The notes beneath the pieces were generated by a model, which did not search any database, was not told the DNA's origin, and saw nothing but the letters and a program-made list of their open reading frames with translations. The translations under genes were made by a program, and so were the position numbers. Of a stretch of 64,000 nt of DNA, positions 8,528 through 17,656 are shown in pieces. Position 1 is the first letter of the stretch, and each line of letters begins with the position of its first letter. Where the stretch lies: NCBI RefSeq assembly GCF_021278965.1, contig NZ_CP065589.1, positions 2,361,001 to 2,425,000 on the forward strand, written 5' to 3'. Source of the stretch: Chryseobacterium capnotolerans. GTDB lineage: Bacteria > Bacteroidota > Bacteroidia > Flavobacteriales > Weeksellaceae.

Positions 8528-8558
8528 ATTCCATTTTTGATATTTTATATTCCATTTT
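8528..8558. promoter_or_regulatory. Direct-repeat operator, probable AraC-type site
   Basis: ATTCCATTTT occurs at 8528-8537 and again at 8549-8558, start-to-start 21 bases, i.e. two helical turns. Same-face direct repeats with this period are the typical AraC/XylS binding arrangement. The site lies between the divergent MFS and AraC genes. Confidence 0.6.
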
Positions 8559-8609
8559 AAACAATGCTTTTAAAAAGAAAAATTAACTGCTTACATTTGA
8601 TCACCGGAA

Positions 8610-8617
8610 TAAATTTG
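8610..8617 (+). promoter_or_regulatory. -7 promoter element for the AraC gene
   Basis: TAAATTTG, a perfect TAnnTTTG match, 41 bases upstream of the ATG at 8658. No good -33 TTG is present at the usual spacing. Confidence 0.5.
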
Positions 8618-8657
8618 ACAAATTATTAACCATTCTAAGAAGTCATCCCATTGTACA

Positions 8658-9503
8658 ATGATAGAGATCAAGCCCAATTTTGAAGGATTATGTATTGAAA
8701 GATATACGATAAACAGCCTCTCTGAATTTCATACAAAAGCAGGAAACCTTAATAAACTCTTACTTTGTTTCGCATCAAACGGTACTTTGGATATTCAGAT
8801 CAATGCTCTTCCTTTTTCCATACAAGCTAACTCTATCATTATGCTACTGCCTGATACAGACCTGGGTGATCTTTCCGGAAGTCTTGACCTTGAATTATCC
8901 GTATTTTTTATCTCTTTGGATTTCATTAGTACTTATAGTTTTCTAACGGTACTCTTAGCCAGTGATGAAATCAAATTCAATCCGGTCATGAAGGTTGAGT
9001 CCACAGCAAAAAAGCTCATTGGGTCCACCGTAAAATTAATTCAGGAATACAACTCCAAAACCAAGGAAGAAAGTACTGTAGAATCTGTACAATATTTGCT
9101 CTATGCACTCTTGGAAGTGGTTTCTAAACTGTATCTTCCGGTTATCAAAAATAACAGTCTCTTACAAACCAGAAGCCAGGGCATTATTGATCATTTTTTT
9201 GAATTATTGAATCAACATGGGCATCTGGAAAGAAGTGTATTATTTTATTCTGATCAGTTGCATTTTTCCCCTCAGTATTTAAGCAGTTTAATCAAAAAAG
9301 AAACCGGAAAGCCTATTAAGCAATGGATAAGTTATAGAGTGATCAAGCATGCTGAAGAGCTCCTCAAAACAACTTCATTATCCATTAAAGAAATCAGTAA
9401 CCAGTTACAATTTGTAGATTCTTCCCTATTTTGCAGGTATTTCAGACGTTGTACAGGCATTACAGCCAATACATACAGAGAAAACTACAAGATTAAAAAA
9501 TAA
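8658..9503 (+). CDS. AraC-family transcriptional regulator
   Basis: 281 aa. The N-terminal ligand-binding half (residues 1-170) is a cupin-like domain (LLLCFASNGTLDIQI, IIMLLPDTDLGDL). The C-terminal AraC domain has HTH1 VLFYSDQLHFSPQYLSSLIKKETG and HTH2 LSIKEISNQLQFVDSSLFCRYF, then the family end GITANTYREN. The gene is divergent from the YbjJ-like MFS gene, and the 21-bp direct repeat between them is the likely target site. The effector is unknown. Confidence 0.9.
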   Translation: MIEIKPNFEGLCIERYTINSLSEFHTKAGNLNKLLLCFASNGTLDIQINALPFSIQANSIIMLLPDTDLGDLSGSLDLELSVFFISLDFISTYSFLTVLLASDEIKFNPVMKVESTAKKLIGSTVKLIQEYNSKTKEESTVESVQYLLYALLEVVSKLYLPVIKNNSLLQTRSQGIIDHFFELLNQHGHLERSVLFYSDQLHFSPQYLSSLIKKETGKPIKQWISYRVIKHAEELLKTTSLSIKEISNQLQFVDSSLFCRYFRRCTGITANTYRENYKIKK

Positions 9504-9600
9504 ATGATTCCTCTTAAATAAAAATTCGTGTATTTGCGGCCGTTCACATAAAAACCGGTTGATTATTTTGTAATTTAGACCCCTCCAAAAAAGAAAACGA

Positions 9601-10230
9601 ATGATGTCAGGGAAACCATTATTATTATCAACAGCATGTCTGCTATTGATCTATTGCAAAAAAGAAGAGACCATCAAACCTTCTATTTTTCGGGATACCA
9701 TCCATCAAAAGGATACAGGATCTGCAACACCCAAACTTCAAGATAATTCTGCCATTGAAACTGTAAAATCATTTATGATCTGGTACAGAGACAATGAGGA
9801 TAACCTCTCCCATTTCAATACCATAAAAGGCGGACCTCAGGAAAATGATCCTCCGACAGATTATTCTATAAATTTTGATCAGGTTGATAAAGAAATAGCC
9901 TTTATGAAAAGCAGCCATTTCCTATCTGAAAAGTTTCTGGCTGCTTATAGACAAAATTATGTGGAAGGTGATGAATATTTTAAAAAGAATCCTGCTAATG
10001 ACGGTCCTCCACATGGTTTTGATTATGATTATTTTTTCAAAACTCAGGATGATTATCAATCTGATGTAAGGGATATTGAAGCTGTAAAATTCACTGTAAA
10101 GCAAATCAGCTCTCAGCTATCTTATGTACAATTTCATCTGAAAAACTCAGGGATGACATATCAATATATTCTTAGCAAGAATAAAGACCATCAATGGCAA
10201 ATTGATTCCATTGAAAACATTAGCAAATAA
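9601..10230 (+). CDS. Lipoprotein with DUF3828-like domain
   Basis: 209 aa. The N-terminus LLLSTACLLLIYCKKEE is a lipoprotein signal peptide with the lipobox cysteine near residue 19, so it is anchored in the outer or inner membrane facing the periplasm. The mature part begins with a low-complexity linker and then AIETVKSFMIWYRDNED, which resembles DUF3828. The C-terminal strand pattern YILSKNKDHQWQIDSIENI fits the same small alpha/beta fold. No function is known. It seems to be monocistronic. Confidence 0.7.
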   Translation: MMSGKPLLLSTACLLLIYCKKEETIKPSIFRDTIHQKDTGSATPKLQDNSAIETVKSFMIWYRDNEDNLSHFNTIKGGPQENDPPTDYSINFDQVDKEIAFMKSSHFLSEKFLAAYRQNYVEGDEYFKKNPANDGPPHGFDYDYFFKTQDDYQSDVRDIEAVKFTVKQISSQLSYVQFHLKNSGMTYQYILSKNKDHQWQIDSIENISK

Positions 10231-10319
10231 ATTTAATTCACATAAAACTAGAAATACGATTGATTTAATACAACAGTATCTTGTTTTTGATTAAATTAGC
10301 TATTCCAAAAAATATTAAT

Positions 10320-10967
10320 ATGAAGGAGAAATGGATATCCCATCCAACTATTTTAGAAGGAAAAAATGTAGAGCTCATCCCTTTGGAAAAAGAACATTTT
10401 GAAGAATTATATGCTGCCGCAGCAGATAAAGACCTTTGGACATTAATTCCTACTGACGGTTCCGATAAATCAATATTCTATCAAAACTATGAATTTGCCC
10501 TATCAGAAAGAGAAGCAGGAAGGCAATATCCTTTCGTCATAAGACATAAGAAGACTCAGAAGCTGATAGGTTCCACAAGGTTTTTTGAAATATATCCATC
10601 TGATAAAAAATTAGAAATCGGCTGGACCTGGATTACAAAAGAATTTTGGGGAACATCTGTCAATCTGGAATGCAAATTACTTCTGCTCAGTTACTGTTTT
10701 GATGTATTAAAAACCAATCGTATACAACTGAAAACTAAAGATGACAACTTCAGATCAAGAAAAGCGATTGAAAAAATAGGTGGCGTATTTGAAGGTATTT
10801 TACGAAAAGACAAAATTCAGAATGACGGGACCACAAGAAATGCGGCCTATTACAGTATCCTTGATGATGAATGGGAAAATGCAAAACTGAAAATTGAAAC
10901 CTTAATCAAAGAAAAAGAAGCTTCTGAGCTAAAACAATTTTCTGAGAAGCAGTATGGCATAAAATAA
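10320..10967 (+). CDS. GNAT family N-acetyltransferase (RimJ/RimL type)
   Basis: 215 aa, cytosolic. RimJ/RimL-like features: opening LEGKNVELIPLEKEHFEELY, central IGSTRFFEIYPSDKKLEIGWTW, and the acetyl-CoA segment WGTSVNLECKLLLLSYCFDVL followed by NRIQLKTKDDNFRSRKAIEKIGG. The glycine-rich pyrophosphate loop is poor (WGTSVN instead of RGxGxG), common in this branch. The ATG at 10320 is preferred over an upstream TTG at 10281 because homology starts at MKEKWISHPTILEGK. Substrate unknown (protein N-terminus or small amine). Confidence 0.85.
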   Translation: MKEKWISHPTILEGKNVELIPLEKEHFEELYAAAADKDLWTLIPTDGSDKSIFYQNYEFALSEREAGRQYPFVIRHKKTQKLIGSTRFFEIYPSDKKLEIGWTWITKEFWGTSVNLECKLLLLSYCFDVLKTNRIQLKTKDDNFRSRKAIEKIGGVFEGILRKDKIQNDGTTRNAAYYSILDDEWENAKLKIETLIKEKEASELKQFSEKQYGIK

Positions 10968-10970
10968 AAA

Positions 10971-11003
10971 AACGGACGTAAAATCAAGTATTTTACGTCC
11001 GTT
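10971..11003. terminator. Bidirectional intrinsic terminator
   Basis: Perfect 14-bp stem AACGGACGTAAAAT / ATTTTACGTCCGTT with a 5-base loop, A-rich on the left and T6 on the right. It separates the plus-strand GNAT gene from the minus-strand T9SS gene at 11018. Confidence 0.9.
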
Positions 11004-11017
11004 TTTTCAATAGTCAT

Positions 11018-12025
11018 TTACTTTTTAATAATTTTCTTTGAAATTATGGTTCCATTCTTCAATTCTCCCTGAAGGATATAAACACCTTTTGGAAGTTTTG
11101 AAATATCAATATTTCTTGAAGCACCCGCTGTAATAACGGTTTTACCTTCCAAAGAGCTCACTGTAATCTTTTTAAGATCCTCTTTTGACGCTATTGCAAT
11201 AAAATCTGCACTTGGGTTCGGATAGATAGAGATCGTCGCTTTTTTGCTATCCAAATCAACAGTAGACAATACTGTGCTATCAAGATACGATACCGTTTTT
11301 GAAACATTGGTAACTCCATTAAGCACAAATGTATTGATGGCAAAACTAAACACCATACCATCAGTCTGGCTTACCCACTGATAAGATTCATTGGTATAAG
11401 TAGCTGTAATAGGGGTAGGTGAACTGGCAATAGTCTGTGTTGCAGATCTCATTCTTTTTATTCTCAATACATTAGAATAAGTTCCTTTAGGAGTAGTGAT
11501 AGTACCGTAGCCATCTACAGTAACACTCACCTGCCCTGTTTCATTGGTATTTCCTATGGCAGTAGAAACACTGTTAAACTCATATGTATCATCAAACTGT
11601 TGAAGATAAGTAATCGGAAACTTATACTCAATCAAAGGATTAACGTAGGTCACTGTAACATCTCCCAGTGCAGGTCCTGAATAAGATCCTAACATAGTCG
11701 CTTCAACATCTGTCATGGAATTAAAATCCTGAGTGTCAATATTAGCCATCGATGTAATCCTGTTAGCACCAGGAAATCTAAAACAATTGGCCTGTCCGGG
11801 ACATTCTTTAGCGGTATAAGAAACAGGATTAGTTCCTGTATATGCTGAAAAATTCCAGGTAATATTGGCTCCTGCAGAACCTGCAGTAATAGACGTTCCG
11901 CTTACATCCTCGGATTTTAGATTAATCACTGTATTCAGACGGTCAACTCCAGCTCTTGTTACGGATGGCTGGGCATAGGACATTATCCCTAAAAGAAGGA
12001 ATAAAACAAAGTTTAAATTTTTCAT
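11018..12025 (-). CDS. T9SS type A sorting-domain surface protein
   Basis: 335 aa. Signal peptide MKNLNFVLFLLLGIMSYAQ. Residues about 20-250 are a beta-rich domain of unknown function (two cysteines in KECPGQANCFRF). The last about 70 residues are a typical T9SS type A sorting domain: ATISIYPNPSADFIAI, SSLEGKTV, then LPKGVYILQGELKNG and the basic end ISKKIIKK. Such proteins cross the outer membrane by the type IX system and are attached to the cell surface or released. No catalytic motif is seen. Flanked by terminators, so monocistronic. Confidence 0.9.
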   Translation of the reverse strand: MKNLNFVLFLLLGIMSYAQPSVTRAGVDRLNTVINLKSEDVSGTSITAGSAGANITWNFSAYTGTNPVSYTAKECPGQANCFRFPGANRITSMANIDTQDFNSMTDVEATMLGSYSGPALGDVTVTYVNPLIEYKFPITYLQQFDDTYEFNSVSTAIGNTNETGQVSVTVDGYGTITTPKGTYSNVLRIKRMRSATQTIASSPTPITATYTNESYQWVSQTDGMVFSFAINTFVLNGVTNVSKTVSYLDSTVLSTVDLDSKKATISIYPNPSADFIAIASKEDLKKITVSSLEGKTVITAGASRNIDISKLPKGVYILQGELKNGTIISKKIIKK

Positions 12026-12148
12026 ATTATGTTGATTTTAAGATTAGTTACATACTTATATTTCACAACATAAAGATAAATAACAAATTCCTTTCGGCAA
12101 TCATTTATCTATTTAAAACTTTATTTCTTCTACGAATGACACAAAGAG

Positions 12149-12175
12149 AATGCCCAGCAGAAATAGCTGGGCATT
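12149..12175. terminator. Intrinsic terminator downstream of AraC gene
   Basis: 10-bp stem AATGCCCAGC / GCTGGGCATT with a 7-base loop; TTTTAT follows on the plus strand. It begins 7 bases past the stop of the minus-strand AraC gene at 12182, upstream of the T9SS gene. Confidence 0.8.
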
Positions 12176-12181
12176 TTTATA

Positions 12182-13096
12182 CTAATTAAATAACTGTCTG
12201 TAACCTAAAGGGGTTTGATCTGTTTTCTTTTTAAATAATTTATTAAAAGATTGTGGATGCTCAAATCCTAGCGCATAAGCAACTTCCGATACAGAGAAAT
12301 TAGTGGCTGTAAGATATTCTTTTGCTTTTTCAATCAGCTTCTCATGAATATGCTGCTGCGCATTCTGGCCTGTGAGATTTCTCAACATATCACTGAGGTA
12401 ATGAGGTGACAGATTAAGCTCTGAAGCCAGGAAGTCTACTGTAGGAAGTCCGGCTGTCAATGTTTTCTGATCATTAAAATAGTTTTCCAGCACTTTTTCC
12501 ATGGTAGTCAACAGATCATTATTTACCGTCTTTCTTGTGATGAACTGTCTTTTATAAAAACGATTGCTGTAATTGAGGAGAACTTCAGTATAGGAAATTA
12601 TCACATCCTGACTTACTTCATCAATAGCAGTATTCAATTCATTTTTAATACTGTTCAAAAGCCCTTGCATGATCGTCTTTTCCTGATCAGACAAATGAAG
12701 AGCCTCATTTGTATCATAAGAAAAGAACCCCAGTTTTTTTATATTTTGGGCCAAAGGATAATTTCTGATAAAATCTGGGTGTATCAACAGTGTATAGCCG
12801 CAATATTCTGAATTCTCTTCAGGAGAAAGTATCTGCCCGGGAGCGGTAAACATCATGCCGCCTTCATTAAAATCATAATATCCTTGTCCATATCCCATTT
12901 TCCCGTTTGTAGAATATTTATAAGAAATTTTATAGAAATTGAACATAAAACTTCTTCCTGCCCAATCCTCTTTAATGCTCATTTTTTCATTATCTATGAG
13001 ACTTACCAGCGGATGAAGAGGCCCCGGAAGCTGCAACAAACTGTGCAGCTCCGATATTGAGGAAATTTTTACTAAAGAATTTTCTTTCTTTTCCAT
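12182..13096 (-). CDS. AraC-family transcriptional regulator
   Basis: 304 aa. Residues 1-190 form the sensor half (GYGQGYYDFNEGGMMFTAPGQ is cupin-like). The C-terminal domain has HTH1 TVDFLASELNLSPHYLSDML and HTH2 FSVSEVAYALGFEHPQSFNKLFKK, ending QTPLGYRQLFN. It follows the SDR gene by 51 bases on the same strand. A direct repeat upstream of the SDR gene (14002-14036) is a good candidate for its binding site. An AraC regulator next to an SDR oxidoreductase is a common redox/xenobiotic response pairing; the inducer is unknown. Confidence 0.9.
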   Translation of the reverse strand: MEKKENSLVKISSISELHSLLQLPGPLHPLVSLIDNEKMSIKEDWAGRSFMFNFYKISYKYSTNGKMGYGQGYYDFNEGGMMFTAPGQILSPEENSEYCGYTLLIHPDFIRNYPLAQNIKKLGFFSYDTNEALHLSDQEKTIMQGLLNSIKNELNTAIDEVSQDVIISYTEVLLNYSNRFYKRQFITRKTVNNDLLTTMEKVLENYFNDQKTLTAGLPTVDFLASELNLSPHYLSDMLRNLTGQNAQQHIHEKLIEKAKEYLTATNFSVSEVAYALGFEHPQSFNKLFKKKTDQTPLGYRQLFN

Positions 13097-13147
13097 GTTA
13101 TAAAGTTATGATTTTTCTATGAAGCTCCATATACAACTGACAGACAA

Positions 13148-13945
13148 TTAAATAAACCGACTACCTAATTGTTCTCTAAATACTTCAGCTCCTAATTTCT
13201 GACGTTCTTCATATAAAGCTTTTGCATCCTCACCTGCTACATATCTTAATTGTTTTTTGTTATCTGTAGCGGCTTCATAAACTACTTCAGCAATTTGTTC
13301 CGGCGTAGAAGCAGCTTCCATCATTCCTTCCATAGCAGAATACAAAGAATTAATCATCTCTTCGTAAGCAGGACTTGATGCAGAATCCAGAGAACGGCTT
13401 ACAAAATCCGTTTTTATGCCTCCGGGAGAAACTGTTTTAATATCTATTCCGAACTTATTCAATTCAAAAGCCATACTTTCGCTCCATCCCTCTAACGCCC
13501 ATTTTGTAGCATGATAAATTGAATTCAGAGGAAAAGCCATTAATCCGCCAATAGATGTTGTAGAAATAAACATTCCTTTCTTTTTCTCTCTAAAATAAGG
13601 AGTGAATGCCTGAGTAACCCGAATAGTACCCAATAAATTTGTATTCAGTTGTCTCACAATCTGATCATCATTCAAAGCTTCCAAAGGTCCTAAAAGTCCA
13701 TACCCTGCATTGTTAAAAACCACATCTACATCCCCCAATTCCAATGATTGATTGACAACAGCCCGTATTTGTTCAGGATTCGTTACATCCAATGGAAGCA
13801 CTGTTACGTTATCCAAAGCAGTAAGATCAGAAGCCGCTTCAGGATTTCTCATGGTAGCAATTACCTTCCATCCTTTCTGTTGAAATAATTGTGCAGTTGC
13901 TTTACCTAACCCTGTAGAAGCACCTGTTATAAAAATTGTTTTCAT
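13148..13945 (-). CDS. SDR family NAD(P)-dependent oxidoreductase
   Basis: 265 aa classical short-chain dehydrogenase. Cofactor loop TGASTGLGKA (TGxxxGxG) at residues 6-15, NNAGYG (NNAG motif) about residue 80, and the catalytic Ser-Tyr-Lys set STTSIGG ... YHATKWALEGW (YxxxK) around residues 130-155. Arg after the second strand (ATMRNPE) suggests NADP preference. The ATG at 13943-13945 is preferred to one nine codons upstream because the Rossmann strand starts right there. Substrate unknown. It is followed by an AraC gene and probably controlled by it. Confidence 0.9.
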   Translation of the reverse strand: MKTIFITGASTGLGKATAQLFQQKGWKVIATMRNPEAASDLTALDNVTVLPLDVTNPEQIRAVVNQSLELGDVDVVFNNAGYGLLGPLEALNDDQIVRQLNTNLLGTIRVTQAFTPYFREKKKGMFISTTSIGGLMAFPLNSIYHATKWALEGWSESMAFELNKFGIDIKTVSPGGIKTDFVSRSLDSASSPAYEEMINSLYSAMEGMMEAASTPEQIAEVVYEAATDNKKQLRYVAGEDAKALYEERQKLGAEVFREQLGSRFI

Positions 13946-14001
13946 TTTTTCTTGTTTAAAATTACAGGACAAAGGTCAGAATCAGAAAAAACATAAGAGT
14001 T

Positions 14002-14036
14002 GCCAAAACGGACTAAGCTGTAGCCAAAATGGATAG
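14002..14036. promoter_or_regulatory. Direct-repeat operator upstream of SDR gene, probable AraC site
   Basis: GCCAAAACGGACTA at 14002 and GCCAAAATGGATAG at 14023: identical GCCAAAA cores exactly 21 bases apart, then GGA in both. The block lies 57-91 bases upstream of the SDR start and also just upstream of the helicase gene. Period and direct orientation fit AraC-family binding; the nearest candidate is the AraC gene at 12182. Confidence 0.6.
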
Positions 14037-14135
14037 CATTAATTTAATAATCATAGACTTTCCTAACCGCTTATATTGAAAATATTTTATAGGGTATGAA
14101 AGCCTCAATTATTCTTTCATTTTATCGTTTTTTTG

Positions 14136-14143
14136 TAAGTTTG
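14136..14143 (+). promoter_or_regulatory. -7 promoter element deciding the helicase start
   Basis: TAAGTTTG (full TAnnTTTG match) lies 16 bases before the ATG at 14159 and inside the longer reading frame that opens at 14096. It supports 14159 as the true start. Confidence 0.55.
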
Positions 14144-14158
14144 CTCGGATCAATTTTT

Positions 14159-17100
14159 ATGGCAGAATATATTCTTGAAAACATCAATATCAGTACACTT
14201 TCCGTATACGACTTGTTAAAGCATACAACAGAAAGTTCGTTTGTGGAAATCACTGATTTTCATGAAGTATATCCTGTCACCATTGAAAATAATATGGGAA
14301 TCTTTACAAAAGAATCTTCACTACATGATTTTCCCATAGTAACTATAAGTCGTATACATCATTCATTGATTTGTAGTTGTACTTGCGACAATTCTAAGCC
14401 TCAGCTTTGTGCTCACCAGGCAGAAATCATCCATTGTATTCTGGAAGAAAAGAAATACCGGATTTTCTTTGATGATATTCTACGTAAAAAAACATTCTTA
14501 TCTAAGGCCAAAGGTTATGGCTTAGAAAATGAACCGGATCTCGATCACTATTTTCAACTGGAACTGACAGAAGGGAAATTGGAAATTCTACCCAGGATCA
14601 AAGAAATGCTTACTATGGATGAGCAGATGTTTCAGAGAGACCTTCTGCCTCAGGTTCTGTCTAAACTAGATGAACTGGCAGTACAGGAAACTGGAAAGAA
14701 ACAAATACTGGCCATTGGTAAACACCGTTACTACAATCATCTGGTGTTCTCTCTCATGGAAGCCGAAATTACACAAACCGGAAAGCTTAAAAATCCTGTT
14801 ACTGCTGTCGATGCCATGCAATTGATTTGGAAAGCTGAAAAACCTCTGGATATAAAATTCTATACGGCTATTTCTTCTTTTCAAAACAATTACAATGAAG
14901 AGTATAATGCTTCTGAAATGGAAGCTCTAAAACTGATTGTAAAGAATCCCCTCGGCCTAGATGTGTATTATCATGATCGTGAAATCGCTGAAACGATGTC
15001 TGCAAAATCGCTGACACAAGTTACACTTAATACTTTAAATACAAACATCCAACTATCTGTATTTAAGAAAGATCCATTTTTTGAAATAACTGGAGAATTA
15101 CTTTTAAATGACTTGCTGGTTCCTTTTAAAAATATAATTTTAAGAAATGAGTATTTTATATATAACAACAACACATTCAGTCTCATAGACCATCCTGACA
15201 TGCTCAGGATCATCAAGTTTTTCAAAGCTAACAATGAAATATTACTGATCCATTCTTCGAAATACGAGGGTTTCATGAAGCAAATTTTATCCAACCTTGA
15301 AGAACATATTAATATAAATTACAGCTACATACAAACCGCAACGAAAGTACAGCTTGAAGAAAAGAATTTTCAGATAGAAAGAGTAATTTATCTTCGTCAG
15401 CAGGAAAATTATATTGGTATTACCCCTGTCATGAAATATGGTCAGGTGGAAGTTCCTGTATATTCCAGAAAGCAGATTTTTGATACCGATCAGAATGGAA
15501 ACCCTTTCAAGATAGAAAGAAATGATGCCGCAGAAGCACGCTTTACCTCTTTGGTGATGCAGCAGCATCCTGACTTTGAAGAACAGATGGATGGTTACCA
15601 GTATTTCTATCTTCACAGGGAAAAATTCCTTGATAACAATTGGTTCCTGAATGCTTTTGAAGTATGGCGGAATGAAGGTATTGTCATTTTAGGTTTTAAC
15701 GACCTGAAAAACAATAAGCTAAACCCTCACCGCGCCAAAATTAATATTCAGATTACGAGTGGGCTGGATTGGTTTAATGCAAAATTAAAAGTAGGGTTTG
15801 GGCAAAAGAAACTACTTTGAAACAGCTTCACAGAACCATTCGCAATAAAAGTAAATTCGTTCAGCTGGATGACGGCAGCCTGGGCATTCTCCCTGAAGAA
15901 TGGATGGACAAAATTGCGGCTTATTTTCAAGTTGGCGAAATTGATGAAGAATTATTAAGAATTCCGAAAATCAACTTTACTGAAGTCTCTTCTCTTTTTG
16001 AAAAAGAAGTATTGAGTACAGAGGTTCAGAATGAGATCACCACATATTCCACTCAGTTTGCAGCCCATAAAAATATTCCTCAGGTCAATATTCCGGCTGA
16101 ATTAAAGGCTGAATTAAGAGATTATCAGCACGAGGGATTAAATTGGCTTAATTTTCTGGATGGGTTCAACTTCGGCGGATGCCTTGCTGATGATATGGGA
16201 CTGGGAAAAACACTTCAGATCATTGCATTTATTCTTTCTCAAAGGGAAAACCGAGGGCACACTACAAATCTTGTAGTCGTTCCTACTTCTCTTCTTTTCA
16301 ACTGGCAGGAAGAAATCAGCAAGTTTGCCCCTTCCATAAAGGTTTTAGTACATTATGGCCCGGATCGGCAGAAAGTGACTACTCACTTTTCTGATTACGA
16401 AGTGGTGCTGACCACCTACGGAATGCTGCTTTCTGATATCCGCTTCCTGAAGACCTTTAATTTCAATTATATTTTCCTTGATGAATCTCAGACCATCAAG
16501 AACCCTAATTCTGAAAGATATAAAGCAGCAAGGCTTCTCCAGGCCAGAAACAGAATTGTTTTAACGGGTACTCCTGTTGAAAACAGTACTTTTGATCTTT
16601 ACAGCCAGCTTTCTTTTGCATGCCCCGGCTTATTGGGCAGTAAACAGTCTTTCAAAGATATTTATGCTATTCCTATTGATAAGTTTGAGTACAATAAACG
16701 GGCTATGGAACTTCAGCAGAAGATAAAACCATTTATCCTTCGCAGAACGAAGAAACAAGTAGCCAAAGAACTTCCGGAGAAAACAGAAACGGTTATTTAT
16801 TGTGAAATGAATGCTGAACAGCGCAGGATCTATGATGCTTATGAAAAAGAGCTTCGTGAATTCATTGCGGCCAATGATGACGATGACCTTAATAAAAACA
16901 GTATGCACGTTCTTACCGGGCTTACAAGACTCAGACAAATCTGTAATTCTCCTGTATTGATTAAAGAAGGCTATTCCGGAGAACATGCAGTAAAAATTGA
17001 GATTCTGATGGAGCAGATTCTTGGAAAATCAAAAGACCATAAAATCCTTGTATTCTCACAATTTGTTGGAATGCTGGATCTATTGAAGCCTGAACTGGAG

Positions 17101-17496
17101 AGTCATGGAATTCCTTTTGAATATCTCACCGGACAAACGAAGGAAAGAGGTAAAAAAGTAGCCAATTTTCAGGAAAATGAAGACATTCGTGTATTTTTAA
17201 TAAGTTTAAAAGCTGGTGGTATAGGCCTTAATCTTACCCAGGCCGATTATATTTATTTGATTGACCCATGGTGGAACCCTGCTGCTGAAAACCAAGCAAT
17301 TGACCGAAGTTACCGTATCGGACAAACTAAAAATGTGATTGCCGTGCGTATGATCTGCTCCAATACGGTGGAAGAGAAAATCCTTACTCTACAGAAAAAG
17401 AAAACATTATTGGCTCAAAACCTTCTTAAAACAGAAGGAACAAAGTTCAAGGGGCTTTCAAAGCATGACCTTCTGGATATTTTAGAGCAGAAATAA
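14159..17496 (+). pseudogene. SWIM zinc finger-SNF2 helicase, split by a frameshift
   Basis: Together the two frames encode a bacterial SNF2-family DNA translocase of about 1110 aa. The first frame (14159-15820) has a SWIM zinc finger (CSCTC..., CAH; near residue 85-105) and the SNF2 N-terminal-associated region, up to GLDWFNAKLKVGFGQKK. The second (15817-17496) resumes with LKQLHRTIRNKSKFVQLDDG and holds the ATPase: Walker A DDMGLGKT, motif II DESQ (DExQ rather than DEAH), motif III LTGTPVEN, motif V AGGIGLNL, motif VI DRSYRIGQ. One missing base between 15803 and 15814 explains the split. The second frame could only start at a TTG overlapping the stop (TTGA). Sequence error or recent mutation is more likely than programmed shifting. 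Confidence 0.88.
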
Positions 17497-17593
17497 AGGA
17501 TTAAATTATTTGATGGAACCGGTTTAAAACCACCCTGATTTTACTCAATACTTTAACGATACAACATATTTATTGTCAGCGATATAAAACAAA

Positions 17594-17616
17594 ACCGACA
17601 GATATAATCTGCCGGT
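17594..17616 (-). terminator. Probable terminator of the GEVED surface-protein gene
   Basis: 10-bp imperfect stem ACCGACAGAT / ATCTGCCGGT (one mismatch) with a 3-base loop, followed on the minus strand by TTTTGTTTTA. It lies about 41 bases past the stop of the gene at 17657. Confidence 0.6.
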
Positions 17617-17656
17617 AAAAAACAAAAATTGATATGGATATGATTAGATATGTGTT

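Noticed and set aside
14096..14158. Upstream start for the SNF2 protein
   Set aside because: The promoter -7 element at 14136-14143 lies inside it, and the N-terminal 21 residues are hydrophobic and unlike the family.
15803..15820. Programmed -1 ribosomal frameshift in the helicase gene
   Set aside because: No X-XXY-YYZ slippery heptamer or clear downstream pseudoknot, and many other single-base indels occur in this window.
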